Part shown: positions 30,239 through 39,140 of the stretch, in pieces | How positions within the stretch are numbered: the stretch's first letter is position 1 | Layout: the number at the start of each line of letters is the position of its first letter | Origin: Gemella sp. zg-570 | Lineage (GTDB): Bacteria > Bacillota > Bacilli > Staphylococcales > Gemellaceae | NCBI RefSeq assembly: GCF_018866345.1 | Contig: NZ_CP076443.1 | Location: 1,077,501-1,141,500, forward strand | Reading direction: 5' to 3' | Length of the DNA stretch: 64,000 bases | Notes under the pieces: generated by a model | Databases searched by the model: none | What the model was told of the DNA's origin: nothing | The model's input: the letters and a program-made list of their open reading frames with translations, nothing else | Program-made: the position numbers and the translations under genes

Positions 30239-30622
30239 ATGAACATAAATGAAAAATTAACAAAAGAATTTATAGTAGATATAAGTCATAGTGCCAAAAA
30301 TATTGGAAGTGGAGATTTAGATGTTCTCTCTACTCCTATGTTAGTCGCCTACATAGAAGAAACTTGCAAGGACTTATTAAATAAATATTTAGAAAAAGAT
30401 TTGGGTTCTGTCGGTAGTAATATTAATATAAATCACCTAGCACCATCAAAAATTTCTTCAACAATTATAGTAGAAGCTACTATTAAAGAAATAAAAAAAG
30501 AAAAAATAATAACTTTCTTCGCTTTAGCTTACGAAAAAATAAATGATGACAAGAAAAAAATAGCGGACTGTTCTCACACTAGGGTTATAATAAATAATAA
30601 AAAATTCCTAGAAAAATTATAA
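30239..30622 (+). CDS. Hotdog-fold thioesterase, FlK-like family
   Basis: The 127-residue protein has the small hotdog pattern of the fluoroacetyl-CoA thioesterase-like family. A Thr/Met pair is in STPMLVAYIEETC with the catalytic Glu, the block INHLAPSKISS carries the His, and SHTRVIINNKKF is near the end. Members hydrolyse acyl-CoA esters. The true substrate is unknown, and there is no reason to think it is fluoroacetyl-CoA here. It is probably cotranscribed with the Nudix gene. Confidence 0.75.
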   Translation: MNINEKLTKEFIVDISHSAKNIGSGDLDVLSTPMLVAYIEETCKDLLNKYLEKDLGSVGSNININHLAPSKISSTIIVEATIKEIKKEKIITFFALAYEKINDDKKKIADCSHTRVIINNKKFLEKL

Positions 30623-30920
30623 AATTTATTTAATTACATATAATTTCCGAAAAAATAATATAAAAAATTTTTTATGACAAAAATTCTAAAACTCTTAAAA
30701 AATAATGCCGCAAATATTTTTTAACTAATACAAGGAACGTAAATAAAATTATCTATTTCTTCCTACTTTTTTCTAGTCAGTTTTTTAGTGATGAGTTTTA
30801 CGCATATAAAACTTGCTTGCTAATTATTTTTTATTTTGTTGACTTTTTTCTTATAGGCTTGCATTTTTTAATTCTTAGAAGTCTAACAAAAATTTTTCAA
30901 TAATATTTGCATATATTTAC
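30623..30920. other. Intergenic stretch with no recognised gene
   Basis: About 300 AT-rich bases between the thioesterase stop and the shared terminator. I see one short inverted repeat (GTTTTA cgcata TAAAAC, 30794-30811) and no open frame, tRNA or known riboswitch pattern. Confidence 0.5.
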
Positions 30921-30956
30921 AAAAAGTTGGGAATGAAATTTCATTCCCAACTTTTT
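30921..30956. terminator. Bidirectional terminator between the thioesterase and S9 peptidase genes
   Basis: A perfect 36-base palindrome (18-bp stem with the core AGTTGGGAATGAAA) is flanked by A and T runs on either side, so it can end both converging transcripts. It reaches the S9 peptidase stop codon. Confidence 0.9.
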
Positions 30957-32899
30957 TAATTTTCTTCAAACCAATCTTGAATAGCTTTTAATCTTGCAAT
31001 TCTTAAATTAGGCAGTCCCTCTCTTGAAAGTCCATGACTTGACTGCGGAAAAATTATTAATTTTGTTTTAATATTATTTCTTTTTAAAGCTATATACATT
31101 TGTTCTGCTTGTTCCTTAGGACAGCGTAAATCATCATCTCCATGCAATAACAACAGAGGAGTTTTGACATTTTTTGCATAAGCTAGTGGCGACATAGCCC
31201 ACAATTTTTCCATATTATTTAAGTTTCTTTCTAGTTGATATTCAACAAAAAATGCTCCTATATCACTTGTTCCATAAAAACTTATCCAGTTCGATATGCT
31301 ACGTTGTGCTACTGCCGCTTTAAAAATATTACTATGACCTACTATCCAGTTAGTCATAAACCCTCCGTAACTTCCTCCAGCAAGATACACTCTACTTCTA
31401 TCAATGCTTGAATACTTTTCTAAAACATATTCTAAACCTGTCATTAAATCTTTAAAATCATTATTACCATAATCACCCAAGATTGCTGAAACAAATTTTT
31501 GTCCGTAACTTCCTCCACCTCTAGGATTTAACATAATAACACCATAACCCTTTGATGCTAAAACCTGCATTTCATGAAAAAAACTTTCGCCGTAACATAC
31601 TTGCGGTCCTCCATGAACATAAAGAATTGCAGGATTATTTTCTTTTACAGCAAGAGGATTTACATACCAACCTTGAATATATAAATCGTCATGAGCTTTA
31701 AACCAAAATCTGTCAATTTTTGCAAGTTTAGTTCCTTTTAAAAATTTTTCGTTAGGATTATAAATATCTGTAAATTCTTCCCTTGCAATATCAAATAAGG
31801 CTAAACCACTCGGATAATTTAAAGTAGAATAAGTAATAGCTATTTTGTTATCACAAAAACTACTTCCTGTGATATGAATTTCTTTATTTAATATATTTTT
31901 TATCTGACCATTTACGTTAGCTGTGTATAAAAGTATTTTTCCTTTTTCTGTTGATGAAAAAATAAATTCATCATCATTAAGCCACTCAAAATTAACGCCA
32001 CTTATACTTTGTTGAAAATCAGCTACTATGAGATCTCCTATTTCAATATCCAATTTTTCTGTAATGTTTGTTAATTTTTTAGTTTCTAAATCGTAAACGA
32101 CTAAATTATTTTGTGTTACAAATTTATAAGAAAAATCGTTCAATATAAAAAGAATTTTATTTTCTTTGGGATTAGTATTAACAAAATAAAAATTATCTTC
32201 TGTATCAAATAATTTACTTTCTTTTTTTGTATTAAAATCATATTTTAATATTAAATTTCCGTACTGCCATTCATCAAAAATATTTTTTGACATCGACATA
32301 AGGGCAAAAGTATCGCATTTTGAAATGTAGTTTATAGTAAAATTTTCATTTTTTTCTATTAATACTTCATCTTCAGACTTACCTAATTCTAATTTTTTAA
32401 ACTGATATTTCAAATTACTAGCTAATAGACCTACTCCGTCTGCCTTATACATTACCTTGTCTATTACATTTTCTTTTGGAAAATTATTTTTATCTTCTGA
32501 CTTATTTTCTTTTTCTTCTTGTTTTGAAGAAGTGTGATAGTAAACTTTGTCTTCTTTGAATATATAATTACTTATTCCTTCTTTTTCAAAAGTTAATTGT
32601 TTTGCCATTCCACCTGACAAACTCATTGAAAATAGTTGATTTTTTTTATCTTTAGTATTATTTGATAAAAATAAAATTTTATCCTTATTGGGCGACAATT
32701 CTAAGTTAGTGTAAACACTTCCCCCATTACCCCATTCTGTAATTGCTTTAGTATTAATATCTATTCTAAATAATTTTGTTTCGTAAGTATTTGTTGCTTC
32801 TTTTGTAGTTGTTTGAGTATAAAAAATATATTTATCTAGCAAGACAGGATTTCCTACATTATTTAAATCAAATAAACTTTCATTCTTTATAAAATTCAT
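30956..32899 (-). CDS. S9 family peptidase (acylaminoacyl-peptidase/DPP-like)
   Basis: The protein of about 647 residues has an N-terminal beta-propeller-like half (repeated YTQTTT, ITEWGNGGS, ILFLSNN segments) and a C-terminal alpha/beta hydrolase domain. The nucleophile is the Ser in GGSYGGFMTNW. The Asp is in LHGDDDLRCP, and the His in SSHGLSREG. It likely trims short or acylated peptides in the cytoplasm; no signal peptide is visible. The start is set at ATG 32897-32899 after AAAGGAG. It has its own promoter and terminator, so it is a single-gene unit. Confidence 0.92.
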   Translation of the reverse strand: MNFIKNESLFDLNNVGNPVLLDKYIFYTQTTTKEATNTYETKLFRIDINTKAITEWGNGGSVYTNLELSPNKDKILFLSNNTKDKKNQLFSMSLSGGMAKQLTFEKEGISNYIFKEDKVYYHTSSKQEEKENKSEDKNNFPKENVIDKVMYKADGVGLLASNLKYQFKKLELGKSEDEVLIEKNENFTINYISKCDTFALMSMSKNIFDEWQYGNLILKYDFNTKKESKLFDTEDNFYFVNTNPKENKILFILNDFSYKFVTQNNLVVYDLETKKLTNITEKLDIEIGDLIVADFQQSISGVNFEWLNDDEFIFSSTEKGKILLYTANVNGQIKNILNKEIHITGSSFCDNKIAITYSTLNYPSGLALFDIAREEFTDIYNPNEKFLKGTKLAKIDRFWFKAHDDLYIQGWYVNPLAVKENNPAILYVHGGPQVCYGESFFHEMQVLASKGYGVIMLNPRGGGSYGQKFVSAILGDYGNNDFKDLMTGLEYVLEKYSSIDRSRVYLAGGSYGGFMTNWIVGHSNIFKAAVAQRSISNWISFYGTSDIGAFFVEYQLERNLNNMEKLWAMSPLAYAKNVKTPLLLLHGDDDLRCPKEQAEQMYIALKRNNIKTKLIIFPQSSHGLSREGLPNLRIARLKAIQDWFEEN

Positions 32900-32931
32900 C
32901 ACAAAACTCCTTTAAGTTAAACATTTCTTTA

Positions 32932-32960
32932 ATTATAAACTTATCGTTATGCTTTTTCAA
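32932..32960 (-). promoter_or_regulatory. Promoter of the S9 peptidase gene
   Basis: TTGAAA (32955-32960) and TATAAT (32932-32937) with 17-base spacing on the minus strand. Confidence 0.75.
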
Positions 32961-32992
32961 GGTTTTGTTGAAAATTTATTAAGCATTTATTT

Positions 32993-33028
32993 AAAAAACA
33001 GTGCCGACTAAATTTGACACTGTTTTTT
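32993..33028 (-). terminator. Terminator after the PatA-type aminotransferase gene
   Basis: AAAAAACAGTG pairs with CACTGTTTTTT around a 14-base loop, just after the aminotransferase stop, with a T run on the minus strand. Confidence 0.75.
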
Positions 33029-33033
33029 TATAT

Positions 33034-34206
33034 TTATAGTACTTGACTAATTCTTTTAACTGCTTCTTTTAAATTTTCAATACTAGTAGCATAACTAATT
33101 CTGACATATTCGTCATACGATTCTCCAAATGCTGTTCCTGGAATAAGCCCAACTCTAGCTTCCTTGACCAAAAATTTACAAAATTCCATAGTTTTCATGG
33201 TTCTATATTTTTTAGGTATCCTTGCAAAAACATAGAAAGCTCCGTCAATACCTGAAATTTTAAATCCTAATTTTTCTAGTTCTGGAACTAAATATTTTTG
33301 ACGCTCGGTATAAGTCTTTATCATTTTTTCTGTATATTCTTTTGATTCTTTATCCTTAAGAGCAACAACTGCTGCATCTTGAATAAAAGTCGGAATACCA
33401 GAAACTGTAAACAGATGATAAACTACAATTTTTTGAATTGCTTTTTGTGGAGCGACAATAAAACCTACTCGCCAACCAGTCATTGCGTGTGATTTTGATA
33501 AACCAGTTATTAAAATTGTTTGTTCAGGTATAATTTCTGTTAATGAAGTGTGCTTATAGTTATAGCTAATATCAGCATAAATCTCATCACTTATAATAAA
33601 AATATCATATTTTCTAAAAGTATTTGCTAATTCTAATAATTCTTCTTTAGTATAAGAAACTCCAGACGGATTATTAGGATAATTTAAAACTATTGCTTTT
33701 ACATTTTCGTATTTTTTATAATTTTCTTCAAATAATTCCGGTGTTAATTTAAAATCAGTTTCTAATGTATCAATATAACCTACATTACAGTTATTCAAGT
33801 ATGAGCAACCATCATAAAATGTAAAGTAAGGTGTTGTTACTAAAACTGTATCTCCAGGATTAGTTAAGGCAGAAATAGTATGCTCTATCGCAGCAGAAGC
33901 TCCAACAGTGATTATAACTTCGTCAGCTGTATAATCAACATTATATTTCTCTTTCATCATTTCTGCTACAGCTTGTCTAAGTTCTAAAACTCCAGCGTTC
34001 AAAGAATAATGTGTTCTGTTGTTGTCCAAAGATGTTTGAATTGCTTTTTTTATAACATCTGCTGTATCAAAATCTGGTTCACCTAAAGTTAATTTTATAA
34101 CGCCTTCTCTCTGTGAAGCATAAGCATCAAATTCTCTAAGTGGAGAACTTTTTATAATATCTAAGGCTTTACTAAAAGTATTTTCTAAACTTTTTTTTAA
34201 TTTCAT
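33034..34206 (-). CDS. patA: Aminotransferase class I/II, PatA/DapX-like
   Basis: The 390-residue PLP enzyme has the PLP lysine Lys238 in GLSKSHAMTGWRVGF, the NYPNNPSG block and SDEIYADISY. Close agreement of THYSLNAGVLELRQAV and GLSKSHAMTGWR with Bacillus PatA suggests N-acetyl-LL-diaminopimelate aminotransferase. That activity fills the step between DapH and DapL that has no gene in the lysine operon. A general aromatic or aspartate aminotransferase is the main alternative. It is transcribed alone, with ribosome site TAGGAGG. Confidence 0.78.
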   Translation of the reverse strand: MKLKKSLENTFSKALDIIKSSPLREFDAYASQREGVIKLTLGEPDFDTADVIKKAIQTSLDNNRTHYSLNAGVLELRQAVAEMMKEKYNVDYTADEVIITVGASAAIEHTISALTNPGDTVLVTTPYFTFYDGCSYLNNCNVGYIDTLETDFKLTPELFEENYKKYENVKAIVLNYPNNPSGVSYTKEELLELANTFRKYDIFIISDEIYADISYNYKHTSLTEIIPEQTILITGLSKSHAMTGWRVGFIVAPQKAIQKIVVYHLFTVSGIPTFIQDAAVVALKDKESKEYTEKMIKTYTERQKYLVPELEKLGFKISGIDGAFYVFARIPKKYRTMKTMEFCKFLVKEARVGLIPGTAFGESYDEYVRISYATSIENLKEAVKRISQVL

Positions 34207-34351
34207 AATATTTACCTCCTAAAAATTTAGTAATAATAGAATTAAATTAAAACTATAGGAACAATTTTAACATATATAAATTAGAAATCAAGTAAATTTT
34301 TGAAATATAAATTTATAATATTAATTTTTCTGAAAAAACATCTTAAAAATC

Positions 34352-34380
34352 TTGCAATATTTTTCTTAAAATATTATAAT
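34352..34380 (+). promoter_or_regulatory. Promoter of ilvE
   Basis: TTGCAA (34352-34357) and TATAAT (34375-34380) with 17-base spacing, 34 bases before the start codon. Confidence 0.7.
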
Positions 34381-34414
34381 TAATTTATCATATTTAAGAA
34401 TAAAGGAGAATTAC

Positions 34415-35497
34415 ATGAGTAAATTAGAAGTAAAAGATATAAAAATAGAATTAACAAAAAATCCTAAAGAAAAACCAGACCAAAATAGTCTTGGTTTTGG
34501 TAAATTATTTACTGACCATATGTTTGAAATGGATTGGAATGAAAATGAGGGTTGGCACAATCCTAGAATAGTAGAATTTGCAAATCTTTCATTATCTCCT
34601 GCTAATGCAACTTTGCATTATGGTCAAGCAGTTTTTGAAGGAATGAAAGCATATATAGCTAATGGAGACGCAGTATTATTTAGACCCTGGGAAAACTTTA
34701 AACGTATAAATAAATCTGCTGAACGTATGGTTTTACCAACAGTAGATGAAGAATTTGCACTAGCTGCTTTAACAGAATTATTGAAAATAGATAAAGACTG
34801 GATACCTACGGCAGAAGGTACTTCATTATATGTTAGACCATTTATGTTCGGTACTGACGAATTTTTAGGAGTAAAACCTAACTCAAATGTTAAATTTATG
34901 ATTATACTTTCACCATCAGGAGCCTACTTTAAAGGGGGCTTAGAGCCAAATAAAATTTTTGTTGAAGATGAATATGTTAGAGCAGTACGTGGTGGAACTG
35001 GATTTGCCAAAGCTGCTGGTAATTATGCAGGTTCATTTTTAGGGCAAAACAAGGCCGCAAAATTAGGTTATGCACAAACATTGTGGCTTGATGGAGTAGA
35101 ACAAAAATATGTAGAAGAAGTTGGAGCTATGAATATCTTTTTCAAAATAGACGGTAAGTACGTAACACCAGAATTAAACGGTTCTATTCTCCCAGGTATT
35201 ACAAGAGATTCAATAATCCAATTATTAAAATCTAATGGTGAAAATGTTGAAGAAAGAAAAATTTCTATTGATGAACTATATGATGCTGCTGATAATGGAA
35301 AACTAGAAGAAGTATTTGGTTCAGGAACAGCTGCAGTTGTATCTCCAGTAGGGGAATTATTTGATGGCAAGAAAAAAATAGTCGTTAATAATTTTGAAAC
35401 TGGCAAAGGAACAAAAGCTATTTACAATCAATTAACAGGTATTCAACTAGGAAAAGTAGAAGACAAATTTGGTTGGATTTATAAAGTTGAAAAATAA
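34415..35497 (+). CDS. ilvE: Branched-chain amino acid aminotransferase
   Basis: The 360-residue fold-type IV PLP enzyme interconverts Leu, Ile and Val with their keto acids. Visible blocks are LHYGQAVFEGMKAY, FRPWENFKRINKSAERM, LDGVEQKYVEEVGAMN (with the PLP Lys) and LPGITRDSIIQL. Length and blocks match the long Bacilli IlvE form. No other ilv or leu gene is in the window, so it may serve catabolism, fatty-acid precursor supply or final transamination of imported keto acids. Confidence 0.96.
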   Translation: MSKLEVKDIKIELTKNPKEKPDQNSLGFGKLFTDHMFEMDWNENEGWHNPRIVEFANLSLSPANATLHYGQAVFEGMKAYIANGDAVLFRPWENFKRINKSAERMVLPTVDEEFALAALTELLKIDKDWIPTAEGTSLYVRPFMFGTDEFLGVKPNSNVKFMIILSPSGAYFKGGLEPNKIFVEDEYVRAVRGGTGFAKAAGNYAGSFLGQNKAAKLGYAQTLWLDGVEQKYVEEVGAMNIFFKIDGKYVTPELNGSILPGITRDSIIQLLKSNGENVEERKISIDELYDAADNGKLEEVFGSGTAAVVSPVGELFDGKKKIVVNNFETGKGTKAIYNQLTGIQLGKVEDKFGWIYKVEK

Positions 35498-35508
35498 TTT
35501 AAGAAAAT

Positions 35509-35537
35509 AAAAAAGTAGGATAAATTCCTACTTTTTT
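35509..35537 (+). terminator. Terminator of ilvE
   Basis: A 12-bp stem (AAAAAAGTAGGA / TCCTACTTTTTT) with a 5-base loop is followed by TTATTTTA. Confidence 0.88.
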
Positions 35538-35777
35538 TATTTTAAATATATTATCTAAATTAAAAAATTTATATTTTGTTTATTAATCTAAATATCAAAT
35601 ATTTTAAAATATACATCACTTTTTTTAATATTACCACTAAGTTATAACAAATTAAAAATTTTTATTTTCGATGTTCACACTTCTATATTTTCTTAAAAGT
35701 TTTAGTTTTAATTTTAGAAACATAAATAAACACTAAATTTTTTCTATCCTAATAATTTTAAAATATTTGAAATAAAA
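35538..35777. other. Intergenic stretch with no recognised gene
   Basis: About 240 very AT-rich bases between the ilvE and alaS terminators. No frame, tRNA or recognised RNA motif was found. Confidence 0.5.
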
Positions 35778-35814
35778 AATATTTAGTGTGTATTTTTTCT
35801 ATACACTAAATATT
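35778..35814 (-). terminator. Terminator of alaS, one of a pair of related palindromes
   Basis: A 12-bp perfect stem (AATATTTAGTGT / ACACTAAATATT) with a T-rich 13-base centre is followed on the minus strand by TTTTTTATTT. A near-copy lies after valS at 59914-59950. Confidence 0.8.
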
Positions 35815-35823
35815 AACTAGCTA

Positions 35824-38445
35824 CTATATTGATTTTTCAAGTTTAGAAAATGCTTCATTAATTTTAGAAATATCTTTAGCTCCTGCTTGTGCCATATCTG
35901 CTCTACCGCCGCCTTTACCGTCACAAACATTTGCTAGTATATTTACCAATTTTCCTGCCTGATATTTTGATGTTAAATTCTTATCTACTGCAACAACAAA
36001 GTTTACTTTATCATCATTAATTGAGGCAAATGCTATTACATAATTTTCTAGTTTATCTTTTGCATTATCAACTATTTGTTTTAAGTGATTCATATTTTCT
36101 GATTCTACAACAGTAGTTAATAATTTAACTCCATTAATTTCTTTAACTGAAGATAATAAACTATTTATTTCTGCATTAGCTATTTTTTGTTGCAAACTAT
36201 CTTTTTCTTTAGTTAATTTTTTAAAATCATTTTGCAGGCTAGCTACTTTTTCTATAACTGTTGTTTCTTTAGATTTTGTCAATCTGCAAACTTCTTCTAA
36301 AGTATTATTTTGTTCCTGCAAGTATTTGTAAACAGCTTTACCCGTAATAGCTTCTATACGACGAACTCCAGCGGCAACTCCTGATTCAGAAATTATTTTA
36401 AACATTCCAACTTCTGAAGAATTGTTTGTATGCGTTCCTCCACAAAGTTCTACTGAGTAATCTCCTATTGATACGACACGAACTATTGAACCGTATTTTT
36501 CTCCGAATAATGCTTGTGCACCTAAAGCACGAGCTTCTGCTATTGGCATTTCACTTGTTCTTATTGGCAGTGACTCCCAAATTTTTTCATTGACTACTCT
36601 TTCTACTTGAGAAATTTCTTGTGGTGTTAAAGCTGTGAAATGTGTTATATCGAAACGTAATTTTTCATCAGTAACTAAGGAACCAGCTTGTTTTATATGT
36701 TTACCTACTAATTGTCTTAATACTTCATTTAATAAGTGGGTAGCTGTATGATTTTTCTCAATATCAAATCTATAAGTTACATCTATAGATAAATCATATT
36801 CATTATTTAATAATAACTGACCCTCAATAATTTTAAGGAAATGGATATGGCGTTTATCTGGTAATTTTTTAACATCAATAACTTTTGCTTTAAAATTATT
36901 ACCAACAATACTTCCCCTATCTGCTACTTGCCCACCACTTTCTGCATAAAAAGGTGTTTTATCAAAAATAACTTTTACTACATCTTTATCACTATAATAA
37001 TTTAATATATTTTCTTCACTATCTATTATAGCTATTACTTTTGACTTAGAAACCTGGTTGCTATATCCAACAAATTCACTCTCACCTTGTATTTTAGAAT
37101 ATAAGTCTGACTGAACTTGCATAGATGAATCATCTTGACGCGAACTGCGAGCACGTTCTTTTTGTTTTTCCATTTCTTCTTCAAATCCTGCTATATCAAC
37201 AGTAAGTCCGTATTCTTCTGCATATTCTTCAGTCAATTCAATAGGAAACCCAAATGTATCATATAGTTTAAAGACCTTTGCTCCTGGAATAACTTTGCTT
37301 GTATTTTGAACTTCTGCTACTATAGATTTTAAAATTGCTTCTCCTTCTTGCAGAGTTTCATGGAATCTTTCTTCTTCTTTTAATATTACATCTTGAACAA
37401 AATCAACAGATTTAGAAACTTCTGGATAATAATCAATCATAATTTCTGCAACAATTGGTGTCAGTTTGTACATAAATGCAGAGTTTAAATCTAAATATTT
37501 AGAATATCTTATAGCTCTACGAATTAAACGGCGTAAAATGTAACCACGTCCTTCATTAGATGGCATAGCACCATCTGAAATTGCAAATACTGCTGTTCTG
37601 ATATGGTCAGCAATAACCTTAAAAGCTACATCTTGATTTTCATTACTTCTATAAGTTTTTCCAGAAATTTCTTCTATTTTACGAATAATAGGTATGAATA
37701 AATCAGTATCAAAATTTGTTGGCACATCTTGAATAACAGATGTAATACGTTCAAGTCCCATACCCGTATCTATATTTTTTGTAGGCAGCTCTGTATAAGT
37801 TCCATCAGGATTATGATTATATTGACTGAATACTACATTCCAAACTTCAAGATAGCGTTCATTCTCTCCACCAGGATACATTTCACAAGCTGGTGCAGTA
37901 TTGTCTGTGTCCTCTCCCCTGTCGTAAAATATTTCTGTATTAGGTCCTGAAGGACCTTCTCCTATATCCCAAAAATTTCCTTCTATACGGATAATTCTTT
38001 CTTTTTCTAGACCTACTAAATCATGCCATATTCTATAAGCATCTTTATCTTCTGGATGAACAGTTACATACATTTTTTCTTTTTCTAAACCTAACCATTT
38101 TTCAGAAGTTAAAAATTCCCAAGCCCACAAAACAGCTTCTTCTTTAAAATAATCTCCGATAGAAAAATTACCTAACATTTCAAAAAATGTGTGATGACGA
38201 GCTGTTTTTCCTACATTTTCAATATCATTTGTACGAATTGATTTTTGTGAATTTGTAATTCTAGGTTTATCAGGAATTTCTCTACCGTCAAAATATTTTT
38301 TTAATGCGGCTACTCCAGAATTAATCCATAGTAAAGATGGGTCGTTATTTGGAACTAGTGATGCTCCGGGCTCAACCATGTGTTCTTTTTCTTCAAAAAA
38401 ATCCAAAAACATTTTTCTAATTTGTGATGATGATAATTTTTTCAT
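35824..38445 (-). CDS. alaS: Alanyl-tRNA synthetase
   Basis: The 873-residue class II synthetase is normal length. Motif-like blocks of the catalytic domain are DPSLLWINSGVAALK, RHHTFFEMLGNFSIGDYF and TGMGLERI. The editing domain carries the zinc motif HTATHLL with CGGTHTNNSSEVG. The C-Ala region ends with GKGGGRADMAQAG. It charges tRNA-Ala and hydrolyses Ser- and Gly-tRNA-Ala. It is controlled by the T-box in its leader. Confidence 0.98.
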   Translation of the reverse strand: MKKLSSSQIRKMFLDFFEEKEHMVEPGASLVPNNDPSLLWINSGVAALKKYFDGREIPDKPRITNSQKSIRTNDIENVGKTARHHTFFEMLGNFSIGDYFKEEAVLWAWEFLTSEKWLGLEKEKMYVTVHPEDKDAYRIWHDLVGLEKERIIRIEGNFWDIGEGPSGPNTEIFYDRGEDTDNTAPACEMYPGGENERYLEVWNVVFSQYNHNPDGTYTELPTKNIDTGMGLERITSVIQDVPTNFDTDLFIPIIRKIEEISGKTYRSNENQDVAFKVIADHIRTAVFAISDGAMPSNEGRGYILRRLIRRAIRYSKYLDLNSAFMYKLTPIVAEIMIDYYPEVSKSVDFVQDVILKEEERFHETLQEGEAILKSIVAEVQNTSKVIPGAKVFKLYDTFGFPIELTEEYAEEYGLTVDIAGFEEEMEKQKERARSSRQDDSSMQVQSDLYSKIQGESEFVGYSNQVSKSKVIAIIDSEENILNYYSDKDVVKVIFDKTPFYAESGGQVADRGSIVGNNFKAKVIDVKKLPDKRHIHFLKIIEGQLLLNNEYDLSIDVTYRFDIEKNHTATHLLNEVLRQLVGKHIKQAGSLVTDEKLRFDITHFTALTPQEISQVERVVNEKIWESLPIRTSEMPIAEARALGAQALFGEKYGSIVRVVSIGDYSVELCGGTHTNNSSEVGMFKIISESGVAAGVRRIEAITGKAVYKYLQEQNNTLEEVCRLTKSKETTVIEKVASLQNDFKKLTKEKDSLQQKIANAEINSLLSSVKEINGVKLLTTVVESENMNHLKQIVDNAKDKLENYVIAFASINDDKVNFVVAVDKNLTSKYQAGKLVNILANVCDGKGGGRADMAQAGAKDISKINEAFSKLEKSI

Positions 38446-38501
38446 GCTATCTCTCCTTTTTATTAAAATATTTTTTAAAATTTAAAATTTAAAAATAAAA
38501 A

Positions 38502-38534
38502 TCCTTGAACAAGAATTATCTTCTCGTTCAAGGA
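38502..38534 (-). terminator. T-box terminator before alaS
   Basis: A 9-bp stem (TCCTTGAAC / GTTCAAGGA) is followed by TTTTTATTTTT on the minus strand. It is the off state of the T-box. Confidence 0.9.
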
Positions 38535-38676
38535 CGCATATTTAACGTGGTACCACCTTTTTTCTAGCTTATAAAACCTACTCCAGTGTTGATAACGACT
38601 TTTCTGCCGACGAAATATATTCTTAGGTAGCAACTAACAAAAATATTAAGTCATTTTCAGCATCAGACTCTCTCTT
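38502..38676 (-). ncRNA. T-box leader controlling alaS
   Basis: The minus strand contains the T-box signature AAGGTGGTACCACGTT (38544-38559) followed by a terminator (38502-38534). Upstream lies a Stem I region starting AGAGAGAGTCTGATG. The bulge sequence UGGU would pair with an ACCA tRNA end, which agrees with the A discriminator of tRNA-Ala. Several GCU triplets lie in the Stem I region, but I could not assign the specifier codon with confidence. Uncharged tRNA-Ala should promote read-through into alaS. Confidence 0.92.
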
Positions 38677-38728
38677 ATTAAATATTTTACTTTACTAGTA
38701 TTCCTAAATTTCAAATTTATATGAAGTC

Positions 38729-38758
38729 ATTATAATATATTCATATTAAACTTGTCAA
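38729..38758 (-). promoter_or_regulatory. Promoter of the alaS T-box transcript
   Basis: TTGACA (38753-38758) and TATAAT (38729-38734), 18 bases apart. The -35 box directly abuts the stop codon of the S1-domain gene. Confidence 0.8.
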
Positions 38759-39127
38759 CTATTTTTTATTTTGTCTAATTTCATATTCAGCTTTTTTTTG
38801 CCAAAGCTCAAGATTATTTTTTAGAGTTTCAAAACCATACTTAAATTGAATAATATTCAAATTCTCATTATTTTTCCCTAAGATTTTTTTTCTATTCTTA
38901 TTAAAGTTTAGGGAGGCATTTATTCTACCATCTCTAAATGATAAAACTTTTACTTCAATAATTTCTCCAACTTTCAAATAATAATTTATATCTACAATAA
39001 AACTATTATCTATTTCTGATATATGAATTAAACCTTGTGTACCGTCTTTTGTTTGAATAAAGGCTCCATAATGTTTGATTGCAGTAACTTTAGCCTTTAT
39101 TATATCTCCGCTTCTATAAAATACCAT
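38759..39127 (-). CDS. S1 RNA-binding domain protein (GSP13/CvfD-like)
   Basis: The 122-residue protein consists of one S1 (OB-fold) domain: GDIIKAKVTAIKHYGAFI, GLIHISEI and GEIIEVKVLSF are the S1 strands. A basic C-terminal tail follows. This layout matches general stress protein 13 / CvfD-type regulators, which affect translation of stress genes in related bacteria. It lies 13 bases after tkt, so it is probably cotranscribed. Confidence 0.82.
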   Translation of the reverse strand: MVFYRSGDIIKAKVTAIKHYGAFIQTKDGTQGLIHISEIDNSFIVDINYYLKVGEIIEVKVLSFRDGRINASLNFNKNRKKILGKNNENLNIIQFKYGFETLKNNLELWQKKAEYEIRQNKK

Positions 39128-39140
39128 TTCACACCTATTT

